Shown: in pieces, positions 1-8,131 of the stretch
Position numbering within the stretch: position 1 is the first letter of the stretch
Layout of the letters: every line of letters starts with the position of its first letter
The notes under the pieces: generated by a model
Told to the model about the DNA's origin: nothing
The model's input: the letters and a program-made list of their open reading frames with translations, nothing else
Database searches by the model: none
Source: CAIUGU01 sp040080215
Lineage (GTDB): Bacteria > Pseudomonadota > Gammaproteobacteria > Steroidobacterales > Steroidobacteraceae
Direction of reading: 5' to 3'
NCBI GenBank assembly: GCA_040080215.1
Contig: JBEBIT010000014.1
Coordinates: forward strand, 1 to 64,000
Length of the DNA stretch: 64,000 nt
Program-made: the position numbers and the translations under genes

Positions 1-267
1 CCAGAAACCGCCATCGAGACCGCCGTCCACCATGCGGGGGAAATCCACCTGCGAGCGATCGCCGTCGAAACTGTGCTCCTCCATGATGTTCCAGCCGGGG
101 CGAGCCAGCAGGGCAGGCGTGTCGAGATGCGTATCGAGCACGATCAGGCGCTCGTGCATCTGGCGCGACACCACGGAAGGACTGGCGGCAGTCGCCGGAC
201 CGGACACGGCAAGCGTACCCAAGGCTGCAAGCAGGGCCGACGAGAGCGTGAGTCTGTGAATGGACAT
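1..267 (-). CDS. Membrane dipeptidase, peptidase M19 family (N-terminal part, cut by window edge)
   Basis: Partial gene: 89 codons run from an ATG at 267 leftwards off the window with no stop. The protein opens with a cleavable signal peptide ending near ATAA, so it is exported. Shortly after comes VLDTHLDTPALL, which matches the zinc-binding H-x-D segment at the start of renal-dipeptidase-like M19 enzymes, and then DFPRMVDGGLDGGFW, also typical of that family. M19 enzymes hydrolyse dipeptides with a binuclear zinc centre. The rest of the active site lies outside the window, so activity cannot be judged. Confidence 0.8.
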   Translation of the reverse strand, partial: MSIHRLTLSSALLAALGTLAVSGPATAASPSVVSRQMHERLIVLDTHLDTPALLARPGWNIMEEHSFDGDRSQVDFPRMVDGGLDGGFW

Positions 268-434
268 TGAGGGGCCTTGAGGTACCAAAGGACGATGCGT
301 CACTTATACCTCGGGGATGCGCGGATAGGAACGCAGGAGAAGTGCGGAGGATTGCCTGGCGGCGGGTCAAAAGGGAAGCGACCCTGTTTTTTTGGTCCGC
401 CATGCGGAAAAATGCAGCCGTCACGCTGTTACCC

Positions 435-965
435 ATGCACTTCGAACACCTCATCCAGATCAACGACCCGCGGCTCGCGCTGGTGGATTTCCTGTCGCGG
501 CAGCAGCTGTGGCTGGGACTGGTCCACCGCGGGCGACGGCCGGCGGGTTTCGCTCGCGGGCTCGAAAGCTCGACCGTCGATTCGGAAAGTCGTGAGGCCG
601 AGGTGACGACCCTGAACCGCACGCTCGACTTTGGCAGCTTCTGCGTCAGGGACCGCGTGCAGCTGGTCGAGGGCAGCCACATCGTGATCACGGCCGTCGC
701 CACCGAACAGTGGCCCGAGTCCACGCTGTCGATTGCGATCGAGGAGCCCGCCCCGGAACTGCTGTTCCTGCGCTTCATCTACGAATCCCCGGATGCCGAC
801 TTCGACCAGCCAGAGGACAGGCTCGTGGCCGAACTGCGGCGGCAGGCATACGAACAGTCGGATATCGATACCGTCATCCGGATCCGCGAACTGGCGGCAA
901 GCGGCGAACTGGGCGAGTACGCGGCGCCGCACAGCGCGGGGTACGGCACGCTGATCCCGCAGTAG
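435..965 (+). CDS. SRPBCC-fold protein, AtaL/DUF1857-like
   Basis: A 176-residue cytoplasmic protein starting with FEHLIQINDP and an LSRQQLWLGLV segment, which I recognise as the opening of the AtaL-like (DUF1857) branch of the SRPBCC ligand-binding fold. These proteins have a hydrophobic pocket; no reaction is established for most of them. The start at 435 is preferred over the longer frame from 267 because family similarity begins exactly there. It lies 38 bp upstream of the M48 protease on the same strand, so the two may be co-transcribed. Substrate unknown. Confidence 0.7.
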   Translation: MHFEHLIQINDPRLALVDFLSRQQLWLGLVHRGRRPAGFARGLESSTVDSESREAEVTTLNRTLDFGSFCVRDRVQLVEGSHIVITAVATEQWPESTLSIAIEEPAPELLFLRFIYESPDADFDQPEDRLVAELRRQAYEQSDIDTVIRIRELAASGELGEYAAPHSAGYGTLIPQ

Positions 966-1003
966 GATCGTTCCCTCCGCTACGTTTTCCCAAGGACCCG
1001 GCG

Positions 1004-2569
1004 ATGAAGACATTGCGCATGCTGCTGATCGGCTCGCTGGCCGCGCTCCTTGCGGCGTGCGGCGTGAATCCGGTCACCGGCAAGAAGGAACTCCAGTTCG
1101 TCTCGGAGTCGCAGGAGCTCGCCATCGGCGCGCAGAACTATGCCCCCACGCGCCAGAGCGAAGGCGGCGATTTCGGCGTCGTGCCGGACCTCACCGCGTA
1201 CATCAACGAAGTCGGACAGAAGCTGGCCGCCGTGTCGGACCGCAAGCTGCCTTACGAATTCGTCGTGCTGAACAATTCCGTGCCGAACGCGTGGGCACTG
1301 CCCGGCGGCAAGATCGCGGTGAATCGCGGCCTGCTCACGGAACTCAAGAATGAAGCGGAACTCGCGGCGGTGCTGGGCCACGAGATCGTGCATGCAGCAG
1401 CCCGTCACGGCGCGAAAGCGCAGGAACGCGGCACGTTGCTGCAGGCAGGCATGGCGGCAGCGCAGATCGGCGCGGCAGTAGGCGGTGCGGATGCCAATGT
1501 GGCGGGACTCCTGATCCAGGGGGCAGGCGTCGGCGCGCAGATGATCCAGATGAAGTACGGCCGCGACCAGGAACTGGAAAGCGACCTGTACGGCATGAAA
1601 TACATGAAACTCGCGGGCTACGATCCTTGGGGCGCGGTCACCCTGCAGGAAACATTCGTGCGACTCTCGGAGCAGGGTGCGCGAGCGCAAAGCTGGCTCG
1701 ACGGCATGTTCGCATCGCACCCGCCGTCGATGGAACGCGTGGCCCGCAATCAGCAGACAGCGGCTGAACTTGGGCGGGGCGGCGACGTGGGCGCGGAACG
1801 GTACATGGCCCGCCTAAAGCCGCTGATGGATCTCAAACCCGCGTATGACAAGTACGACCAGGCCGTCGCTGCCTCCCGCAAGAAAGACTACGCGGCGGCG
1901 AAGCGCCTCGCGACGGAAGCGTCGACCGCCGTACCGCGCGAAGGACGGTTCCAGGAGTTCCTCGGCGAAGTCGCGCTGTCGGAAAAGCAGCCACAACAGG
2001 CAGCGACGCATTACACCCGCGCCATGGACCTGAATCCCGCCTACTTCGGTTCGTATCTGGGTGCCGGGGTCGCGCAGATGCAGCTCGGCAACCGGGCAAA
2101 GGCGGAGGAGTGGCTGGCACGCAGCGCGCAGCTGCTGCCGACCGCGCCGGCGGCGTTCTATCTCGGCCAGATCGAGCGCGAGAAAGGCAACCTGCCCAAG
2201 GCCCTCGAGTACTACAAGGCTGCCGCGGGATCAGACAGCGCGATCGGGAAAGAAGCCGCTGCCGAGTTCGTCAAGATCGACCTGCCGCAGAATCCAGGCA
2301 ACTACGTCGCCGCGGCCGGCCAGCTCGACGCCAGCGGCCAGCTGATCGTCGTAGTGCAGAACCGTTCTCCCGTGGGGATGGGCGAGATCCAGGTGACGCC
2401 GGTGATGGTGGATGCCAACGGCACGATTACGTCGCAGGGCTCTGCAGTGCGTATCCGCGGGCCGCTCGCTTCAGGAGAACGTGCAACGGCGGCGACGGGC
2501 ATCGCCGTCACGCAAGCCCAATTGCCGCTGGTGCGTTTCCGCGTCGATGGCGCACGCGCCGCCCAGTAA
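1004..2569 (+). CDS. M48-family metalloprotease lipoprotein with TPR repeats
   Basis: 521 residues. A lipoprotein signal ends in LLAACG. The peptidase domain carries HEIVH at residues 126-130 (zinc ligands H126 and H130, catalytic E127), and the third ligand is probably E192 in ELESDLYG. Residues from about 285 onward contain TPR-like helical pairs. This is the architecture of BepA/LoiP-type periplasmic proteases that monitor outer-membrane protein assembly. The start at 1004 is chosen because it produces the lipobox; the open frame continues upstream without family similarity. The exact role (BepA-like or another M48 protease) is inferred. Confidence 0.87.
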   Translation: MKTLRMLLIGSLAALLAACGVNPVTGKKELQFVSESQELAIGAQNYAPTRQSEGGDFGVVPDLTAYINEVGQKLAAVSDRKLPYEFVVLNNSVPNAWALPGGKIAVNRGLLTELKNEAELAAVLGHEIVHAAARHGAKAQERGTLLQAGMAAAQIGAAVGGADANVAGLLIQGAGVGAQMIQMKYGRDQELESDLYGMKYMKLAGYDPWGAVTLQETFVRLSEQGARAQSWLDGMFASHPPSMERVARNQQTAAELGRGGDVGAERYMARLKPLMDLKPAYDKYDQAVAASRKKDYAAAKRLATEASTAVPREGRFQEFLGEVALSEKQPQQAATHYTRAMDLNPAYFGSYLGAGVAQMQLGNRAKAEEWLARSAQLLPTAPAAFYLGQIEREKGNLPKALEYYKAAAGSDSAIGKEAAAEFVKIDLPQNPGNYVAAAGQLDASGQLIVVVQNRSPVGMGEIQVTPVMVDANGTITSQGSAVRIRGPLASGERATAATGIAVTQAQLPLVRFRVDGARAAQ

Positions 2570-2574
2570 CCCTC

Positions 2575-3066
2575 TCAGCCTGCGACGTTGCGGATCGCTT
2601 CGAGCGACCGGACAGTGGCGTGGCAGGCCACCGCAGCCTCGCGGCCCTTGACGACGAAGTGCTCCATGAAGAACTTCTGATGCTCCGCGTGCGCGTGAAA
2701 CTGATGCGGCGTCAGCACGACGGACATCACTGGAATCCCGGTTTCGAGCTGCACCTGCATCAGCGCCTTGATCACGGCATCGGCGACGAAGTCATGGCGG
2801 TAGATGCCACCGTCGACCACGAAGCCCGCAGCCACGATGCCGGCGTAGCGTCCGGTTTTCGCCAGTAGCTGTGCATGCAGCGGAATCTCGAACGCACCCG
2901 GAACCAGGAACGCGTCGATCGCCGAGGGCTCATGGCCCAGCGCTTTCCACTCCGCGACAAAGCCCTTGAATCCCTGCTCGACGATGTCCTGGTGCCAGGC
3001 CGACTGGATGAAGGCGATGCGCGGTCCGCGTGCTTGCGTGCGGCCCTTGGAACGAGACGAAGTCAT
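2575..3066 (-). CDS. ribH: 6,7-dimethyl-8-ribityllumazine synthase, RibH2 type
   Basis: 163 residues. It condenses 5-amino-6-ribitylaminouracil with dihydroxybutanone phosphate in riboflavin synthesis. VPGAFEIPLHAQ lies at residues 55-66, and GGIYRHDFVAD contains the expected catalytic His at 91. The segment VVLTPHQFHAHAEH replaces the usual LTTDTLEQA-type stretch; that replacement is the mark of the RibH2 (Brucella/Mesorhizobium type, decameric) subgroup. No ribA, ribB, ribD or ribE is adjacent, so it is an isolated copy. It is convergent with the M48 gene, 5 bp away. Function is well supported; why it stands alone is unknown. Confidence 0.88.
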   Translation of the reverse strand: MTSSRSKGRTQARGPRIAFIQSAWHQDIVEQGFKGFVAEWKALGHEPSAIDAFLVPGAFEIPLHAQLLAKTGRYAGIVAAGFVVDGGIYRHDFVADAVIKALMQVQLETGIPVMSVVLTPHQFHAHAEHQKFFMEHFVVKGREAAVACHATVRSLEAIRNVAG

Positions 3067-3132
3067 TGCGATGAAACTCCCCAGGTCTTGAAACGGCTAT
3101 GGAACCGCGGACCGGGGCGCAGGACTCGAAGA

Positions 3133-3196
3133 GGTATAAAGGGGACAGATCTATTTTCCGGGAAGCCCGAGAAAATAGATCTGTCCCCTTTATACC
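3133..3196. repeat. Long perfect inverted repeat 1 (REP-like)
   Basis: Left arm 3133-3158 and right arm 3171-3196 are exact reverse complements over 26 nt. Inside them CGGG (3159-3162) pairs with CCCG (3166-3169) around the loop AAG, leaving a bulged A at 3170. The outer arm reads GGTATAAAGGGGACAGATCT and continues ATTTTC. There is no T-tract on either side, so it is not a standard intrinsic terminator. The form resembles REP/RAYT-associated palindromes of gammaproteobacteria; that assignment is inference. Confidence 0.9.
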
Positions 3197-3260
3197 CAAT
3201 CGAACCGCTCTCGTAACCGGACTGTACCGTCGGCTCCGGATTCACACCGGATCTGCTGTC

Positions 3261-3336
3261 CTCCGGAGTATGGGAAATGGGGACAGATCTATTTTCAGAC
3301 AGATATAGATCTGTCCCCATTTCCCATACTCCGGAG
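3261..3336. repeat. Long perfect inverted repeat 2 (REP-like)
   Basis: Arms 3261-3292 and 3305-3336 are exact reverse complements over 32 nt with a 12-nt loop. The arm contains GGGGACAGATCTAT, the core shared with the hairpin at 3133-3196, but the outer flank (CTCCGGAGTATGGGAAAT) differs. Two copies with a common core and divergent outer arms suggest a repeat family rather than a single local duplication. Confidence 0.9.
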
Positions 3337-3538
3337 CGCCCGCGGGCTTATGCGATCACTCGCCATCACCGCCGGTGGGGAATTGCACCCCGCCCCGAGA
3401 ACGCCCGCCGACCTGTGGGGATTGACCCCAGGGCCGACGGCGCCGCGAGTATAGCATCGCCCGGTAGGACTCTCCGCAGTCGACGCCTTGAACAAAACGG
3501 ATCCGCATCGGTCACAGGGGCACACACAGGAGCGGGCC

Positions 3539-4246
3539 ATGATCGATCCGAAACAATTGCTCGAGCAGGTTCTGGGAAGCGGCGCGGCGGGAGACTGGCG
3601 GGGGGCTGCCGCACAGGCTCGTGACCGGTTGAACCAGGCTGGCGGAGCCCAGGCTTTCGGCGCCGGGGCAATCTCCGGCGGACTGCTGGGACTGCTACTC
3701 GGCAGCCGCAAGGTGCGCAAGCTGGCCGGTGGCGCTGCGGGCTACGGCGGAGCGGCCGTGCTGGGTGCCATCGCGTATCGCGCCTGGGAAACGTACCGGC
3801 AGTCAGCGGGTACCCCAACGGCAACCATGCCGGCACAAGCGTCACTCGCGGTCGCAACCCCACCCGCACTGCTGCCGCACGCACAGCCCGCTGCCGATGG
3901 CAGTTCGTTCGAACTGGTACTGGTCCGAGGCATGATCGCTGCTGCCAAAGCGGACGGGGAAGTGGATGCGAACGAACAGCAGCATGTGTTCGCCGAAGTG
4001 GAACGCCTCGGCCTTGACGCAGAAGACAAGGCTCTGGTCTTCGATGCCCTGGCCAAACCGGCCGAGCCCGCCGCCATTGCAGGACTCGTCGCCAGTCCCG
4101 AGCAGGCTGCCGAGCTGTACCTGGCCTCGCGGCTTGCGATCAATCCGGACAGTGCGGCGGAACGCGCCTATCTCGATGCGCTCGCGGCGCGACTCAAGTT
4201 GCCGGGGGAAGTGAGGGCCAGCCTCGATCGCGAGGCCCTGACGTGA
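3539..4246 (+). CDS. DUF533 / TerB-like inner-membrane protein (YebE-like)
   Basis: 235 residues. The N-terminal part has an amphipathic start (MIDPKQLLEQVLG) and Gly/Ala-rich hydrophobic stretches around residues 37-80. The C-terminal half (about 120-235) begins FELVLVRGMIAAAKADGEVD, which is the TerB-like helical domain found in DUF533/YebE proteins. The in-frame codon at 3488 is less likely, since family similarity starts at 3539 and GGAGCGGGCC precedes that ATG. YebE-type proteins are envelope-stress associated, but their molecular function is unknown. It is convergent with the next gene, 7 bp away. Confidence 0.75.
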   Translation: MIDPKQLLEQVLGSGAAGDWRGAAAQARDRLNQAGGAQAFGAGAISGGLLGLLLGSRKVRKLAGGAAGYGGAAVLGAIAYRAWETYRQSAGTPTATMPAQASLAVATPPALLPHAQPAADGSSFELVLVRGMIAAAKADGEVDANEQQHVFAEVERLGLDAEDKALVFDALAKPAEPAAIAGLVASPEQAAELYLASRLAINPDSAAERAYLDALAARLKLPGEVRASLDREALT

Positions 4247-4253
4247 TGTGCAA

Positions 4254-4832
4254 TCAGACGTTGCCTCCCGCCGCTGCCCACCGGACTTTCCAGATGCGAT
4301 AACCCTCGAGCAGGGCGAGCACGGCGAAGTGGATCGAGGCACCTGTGGGGTCGAAAGCGGAGAGCACCCAGTGCAGATAGGTGAGCAACGCAGCCGCGTA
4401 GACCCAGCGGTGCAGGCTTTTCCAGGCCTTGCGCAACAGCCGCACGGAGGCGTCGTTGCTGGTCACGGCGAGCAGGAGCATCAAGACCATGGCGACCCAG
4501 CCTGTTGCCATGCCGACCTCGAGCCCCTCGTCGACGATCGTGGCGAGATCGGCCTTGCGCTCAAGGTAAGTCAAGGCATGCAGCAACGCGTACGCGAACG
4601 AGGCCACGCCGAGATACCTGCGATTCATGAGCAGCCAGCGGGGCAGACGCGCACCCGGAAACATCAGGCAGAGCGGCGTGGCAGCCATCGTGATGATCAG
4701 CAAGCGGGCAGCAGTCTCGCCGCTCGAATGCACGACCTCGCCATACACGAGCGTCTCGCGCCAGTAGCCGCCCAGAATGAAGGCAGCCGGCAAGGCCAGC
4801 AGGATCCAAAGCAGGTAGCGCGATCTCAGCAC
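4254..4832 (-). CDS. Ferric-reductase-like haem-binding membrane protein (MsrQ/YedZ-like)
   Basis: 192 residues with about five to six transmembrane segments. Conserved His residues sit in YALLHALTYL and in SLHRWVYAAALLTYLHW, the pattern of the ferric-reductase-like transmembrane domain that binds b haem. MsrQ passes quinol electrons to the periplasmic methionine sulfoxide reductase MsrP. No msrP gene is adjacent here, so the electron acceptor is unknown. The name MsrQ-like is by fold and His pattern only. Confidence 0.75.
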   Translation of the reverse strand: MLRSRYLLWILLALPAAFILGGYWRETLVYGEVVHSSGETAARLLIITMAATPLCLMFPGARLPRWLLMNRRYLGVASFAYALLHALTYLERKADLATIVDEGLEVGMATGWVAMVLMLLLAVTSNDASVRLLRKAWKSLHRWVYAAALLTYLHWVLSAFDPTGASIHFAVLALLEGYRIWKVRWAAAGGNV

Positions 4833-5038
4833 ATTCCGGCTCCGGTCATGGTTGCGTGTCCGCTGCGTTCGTCCCTGACACTTGCAGAATGCCGTGCTGC
4901 CAGCGCAGTCACAACGCAGCCAACGTCAACATGGATGAAGAATTGTCAGATCGTGTGGGATTCGTTGACCGCGGGCAACCCGTCTCTCTAGGATCGGTGC
5001 CATCGTCAGGACACTGACTTCTTCCTGCGGAGAACCCC

Positions 5039-5482
5039 ATGAAATTCCATACCGCCCTCGCCGCCACGTTGCTGGCCTGCGCCTCCATGAATCAGGTGGC
5101 CGTAGCGCAAGTCAGCCTGCTCAATCCCAACACCGCCGAGCCTGCAGCCCTCAAGGCTTTGCCCAACGTCACCGAGCCAGTGAGTGAGGCAATCGTTGCC
5201 GGCAGGCCGTATGCATCGACCGCCGCCTTCAACGCCGCGCTGTCCAAGGTGCTGAACGAAGCGCAGCGCAAGGAGCTCTACGGGAAACTGTTCCTGCAGA
5301 TCGACCTCAACAAGGCGAGCCGCGACGAGATCATGCTGATTCCCGGCATGACGGGGCGCATGGCCCGGGAGTTCGAGGAATACCGCCCGTACAAGAGCAT
5401 CGAGCAGTTCCGGAAGGAAATCGGCAAGTACGTGGACGGCGGGGAAGTTGCACGCCTCGAAAGCTACGTCACATTGAAGTGA
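5039..5482 (+). CDS. Exported helix-hairpin-helix protein (ComEA-like repeats)
   Basis: 147 residues. A signal peptide ends at about residue 23 (VAVAQ). Two ComEA-type helix-hairpin-helix units follow: residues 28-58 (LNPNTAEPAALKALPNV) and 89-118 (DLNKASRDEIMLIPGMTGR). Such small exported HhH proteins are often DNA-binding in competence, but many occur beside redox enzymes with no known role. The gene ends 19 bp before a YTDGR-family lipoprotein on the same strand, so the pair is probably co-transcribed. DNA binding is not proven. Confidence 0.75.
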   Translation: MKFHTALAATLLACASMNQVAVAQVSLLNPNTAEPAALKALPNVTEPVSEAIVAGRPYASTAAFNAALSKVLNEAQRKELYGKLFLQIDLNKASRDEIMLIPGMTGRMAREFEEYRPYKSIEQFRKEIGKYVDGGEVARLESYVTLK

Positions 5483-5501
5483 CCCGGTAGGAGATTGCCC
5501 G

Positions 5502-6599
5502 TTGAACGCCAGGTCAATACTCCGCATCGGAGCGCTGGTAATTCCCGCCGCCGTGATTGCCACGACGCTTGCAGGCTGTGGCAGATCCCATGACGTTGTC
5601 GACGTGCCCGCCGCGGTCTCGAACCCGGCGCCGACAGGCATGGCATGGGTCAACCAGGGCGACGACTGGGCAGCCCGGAAGGCCGAACTGCAGGCTCTGG
5701 GTGAACAGTTTGAGTCTTCACAATCCCTGTTCGACAAGCTGCTGGCAGACGCCGGCGGCGGCGAGCCGCTGACCTGGACCCAGATGGGCGAACCTCTCTA
5801 TGATTGGTCGGGTATTTACTCCCGCACCAAGGGTCCCCTGCACTTCGATACGGACTTGAAGGGCGCCACCGACCCTGAGAGTGCCCAACTCACCCCGACG
5901 GGCACTGAAGCCGTCAACAAGAAGCGGGAACAGCTCGCGAGAACCGGCGGCGAATACGACCCGATCAGCGACTGCCGTCCGCCCGGCACGCCGCGCTGGT
6001 TCACCGTACATTTCCTGAGGGAATGGATCGTGACGCCGCAGCAGACCTGGCTCATCAATGAAATGGTCAACGACATCCGCCGCGTGTACACCGACGGCCG
6101 CGCGCATACCGCCGACAAAGACGCGTACGGCACCTGGAACGGTGACACCATCGGCTTCTGGGACGGCGGCACGCTGACCACCCACACGAAGCACCTGCTC
6201 CCCGGCCCGTACCAGCGCGGCATCGTGCCGGACTACTCAGGCCAGGTCACGACGGTCGAGCGGTGGCGCAAGGTGGACGACAAGACGGTACAGGCCGACG
6301 TCTGGGTGTACGACCCCGTCAATCTCGCGAAACCCTGGTACACCCGCCAGAGCTACACGAAGCTCGCAAACGACGACCACCAGCTACGCCTGCGTTACTG
6401 GGACTGTCGCGAGAACAGCAACAACACCATCATCCGGAGGGACGACGGAACGAGTCAGTTCCCGGACTTCGATTTCGTGGACAACGATGCCGCAGTGAGC
6501 AGCGACGAGGCGGTGAAGAAGACCGCTACGGGCCTCAGGAAGCAAGTTCCCGCTGCTGCCGGCAGCGAACCGAGTGGAGGTTCCCTCAGCCGGCCTTGA
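5502..6599 (+). CDS. YTDGR-family lipoprotein, copy A (unknown function)
   Basis: 365 residues, starting with TTG at 5502 behind a GTAGGAG ribosome site. The lipobox TTLAGC gives lipid-modified Cys26. No named domain is recognised. Visible landmarks are YDPISDCRPPGTPRWF, RRVYTDGRAHTAD, GDTIGFWDGGTLTTHT and YWDCRENSNN. The same order of motifs occurs in copy B (9920-10954) and, more divergently, in the exported protein at 60221-61027. Unlike those two, copy A has no DUF6152 gene after it; an HhH gene precedes it. Copy A has an extra C-terminal tail (PAAAGSEPSGGSLSRP). Function unknown. Confidence 0.75.
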   Translation: MNARSILRIGALVIPAAVIATTLAGCGRSHDVVDVPAAVSNPAPTGMAWVNQGDDWAARKAELQALGEQFESSQSLFDKLLADAGGGEPLTWTQMGEPLYDWSGIYSRTKGPLHFDTDLKGATDPESAQLTPTGTEAVNKKREQLARTGGEYDPISDCRPPGTPRWFTVHFLREWIVTPQQTWLINEMVNDIRRVYTDGRAHTADKDAYGTWNGDTIGFWDGGTLTTHTKHLLPGPYQRGIVPDYSGQVTTVERWRKVDDKTVQADVWVYDPVNLAKPWYTRQSYTKLANDDHQLRLRYWDCRENSNNTIIRRDDGTSQFPDFDFVDNDAAVSSDEAVKKTATGLRKQVPAAAGSEPSGGSLSRP

Positions 6600-6664
6600 G
6601 CTGCACCGCGAGTTCGTTGTTGCGCTCGACTAGAAAGCGCTGCTGTCGCTCACGAGGAGCTCCT

Positions 6665-7348
6665 TCAGGCCGTGAGGTAGCCGGTCAGCTGGTAGCCGAA
6701 CAGCGCGAAGCCGGCGGCCATGATCAGCACGTTGGCCGCGTAGGCACCCCGATTGAACGTGCCGCTGGTGCGCCACGCCGTAAAGGCAATCAGGATAACG
6801 GTCAGCGCCGCGAGCTGGCCGAGTTCGACCCCGATGTTGAACGCGATCATGTTCGGTACCAGGCCCTGCGCCGACAGCGACAGATCCTGTAGCTTCGTCG
6901 ACAGGCCGAAGCCGTGCGCGAAGCCGAACAACAGGACCGCGGCCCGCGTGTCGATATTGATCCCGAGCCGCTTGAAGCCGCCGATGTTCTCGAAGGCCTT
7001 GTAGACCACCGACAGGCCGATGATCGCATCGACGATGTAGGCATTGGCGTGGATTCCGGCGAGCACGCCGAGCAGCAGCGTCGTGCTGTGCCCGATTGCA
7101 AACAGCGTGGCGTACAGCGCCACATCCTTGAGGCGGTACAGGAAGAAGATGACCCCGGCGAGGAACAGCAGGTGGTCGTATCCCGTCACCATGTGCTTGG
7201 CGCCGAGATACATCAGCGGCAGGAATGCGACGCCCTGCAGGCGCTCGAGATACGCCGCATCGCCGGTGGCAACGCCATGCGCCCAGCACGCCGGCACGAC
7301 GAGGACCAGCAGGGTGGCAGCAAGCAGGTAAGCAGCAGTCTGGCGCAT
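6665..7348 (-). CDS. HupE/UreJ-family membrane protein
   Basis: 227 residues. After an N-terminal signal-like segment ending PACWAHG, there are about six hydrophobic helices. The family signature GYDHLLFLAG is present, as are FAIGHSTTLLLG and LLFGFAHGFGLS, whose His residues are typical metal ligands. HupE/UreJ proteins are secondary nickel or cobalt transporters, though many family members are uncharacterised. The start at 7348 is chosen over 7390 because it puts the signal peptide at the N-terminus. It is divergently paired with the membrane-anchor protein at 7463, an arrangement I know from pseudomonads. Confidence 0.8.
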   Translation of the reverse strand: MRQTAAYLLAATLLVLVVPACWAHGVATGDAAYLERLQGVAFLPLMYLGAKHMVTGYDHLLFLAGVIFFLYRLKDVALYATLFAIGHSTTLLLGVLAGIHANAYIVDAIIGLSVVYKAFENIGGFKRLGINIDTRAAVLLFGFAHGFGLSTKLQDLSLSAQGLVPNMIAFNIGVELGQLAALTVILIAFTAWRTSGTFNRGAYAANVLIMAAGFALFGYQLTGYLTA

Positions 7349-7462
7349 GCGCGGTTTCCGTTGGTTGCGATGCGGCACGGAGCCGGACACAACTGGTTAA
7401 TGTTTTCTGCGGACAGGCATGACAATATCATTCCCCGATCAGATCAACACCTGGATGCTCTT

Positions 7463-8104
7463 ATGTCCGCTCCCGTATCCCCATTCGAAGCCGCCCCGCC
7501 CTCCTCCGGCCGCCTTCTCAAGAGCGTCGGCCTGGCCGTCGTGGGTGCGGCGGTCGTGCTCGTCGCCTTCGTGTTGCCGGCCGAGTACGGCATCGACCCC
7601 ACGGGTATTGGTGGCGCGCTTGGGCTGACATCAATGCGCGCCCCGGCCAAGACACTGCAGGTCAAGGACGTCATAGGCGGCAACGCGGCCTACAAGGAGG
7701 TCCCCATCCCGGACTTCGGACAACCCATCCCGCTGCCGAACCCTGCCGTTTTCCAGCCCCATCCCGCGGCCGCCAAGACGGAAACCGTCACCATCGAACT
7801 CAAGCCCGGGCAGGAAACCGAGTTCAAGGCGGTGATGCGGGAAGCCCAGGTGATCCTGTATTCGTGGAAGGTTGACCAGGGCAAGGTGTATGTCGACTTC
7901 CACGGCCACGAGCCGGACGCCCCCGGCAACGCGTTCGTTCGCTACGAGGAGCTGCAGGAAGGCAGCGAGAGCCATGGCTCGCTGGTCGCCCCATTCGCCG
8001 GGGAGCACGGCTGGTTCTGGCAGAACTACAACGAGTTCCCGGTCGTCGTTACCCTGACCTTCTCAGGCTACTACGACAGCTTCATCGACTACGGCAAGCA
8101 ATAG
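7463..8104 (+). CDS. Transmembrane anchor protein, partner of HupE/UreJ
   Basis: 213 residues with one transmembrane helix at about residues 18-42 (VGLAVVGAAVVLVAFVLP), followed by the characteristic AEYGIDPTGIGGALGLT. The periplasmic domain ends with FSGYYDSFIDYG. Homologues are simply called transmembrane anchor protein and tend to lie beside HupE/UreJ genes, as here, where the two are divergent with about 114 bp between starts. A role in metal handling or in stabilising the HupE protein is inference. The open frame runs far upstream, but only the part from 7463 looks like protein. Confidence 0.7.
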   Translation: MSAPVSPFEAAPPSSGRLLKSVGLAVVGAAVVLVAFVLPAEYGIDPTGIGGALGLTSMRAPAKTLQVKDVIGGNAAYKEVPIPDFGQPIPLPNPAVFQPHPAAAKTETVTIELKPGQETEFKAVMREAQVILYSWKVDQGKVYVDFHGHEPDAPGNAFVRYEELQEGSESHGSLVAPFAGEHGWFWQNYNEFPVVVTLTFSGYYDSFIDYGKQ

Positions 8105-8131
8105 GGCACGTCCCCGGACGGGGAGCCGGCT

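Larger units (their letters stand above)
3067..3538. other. Intergenic region with two long palindromic hairpins
   Basis: 472 bp between divergent ribH (minus) and the DUF533 gene (plus). It holds two near-perfect stem-loops (3133-3196 and 3261-3336) that share a 17-base core, GGGGACAGATCTATTTT. I see no credible ORF and no recognisable FMN riboswitch. The remaining sequence must hold the promoters for both flanking genes, but I cannot place them. Confidence 0.7.

Noticed and set aside
3067..3538. FMN riboswitch upstream of ribH
   Set aside because: The spacer is dominated by the two palindromes; I find no conserved FMN-element sequence.
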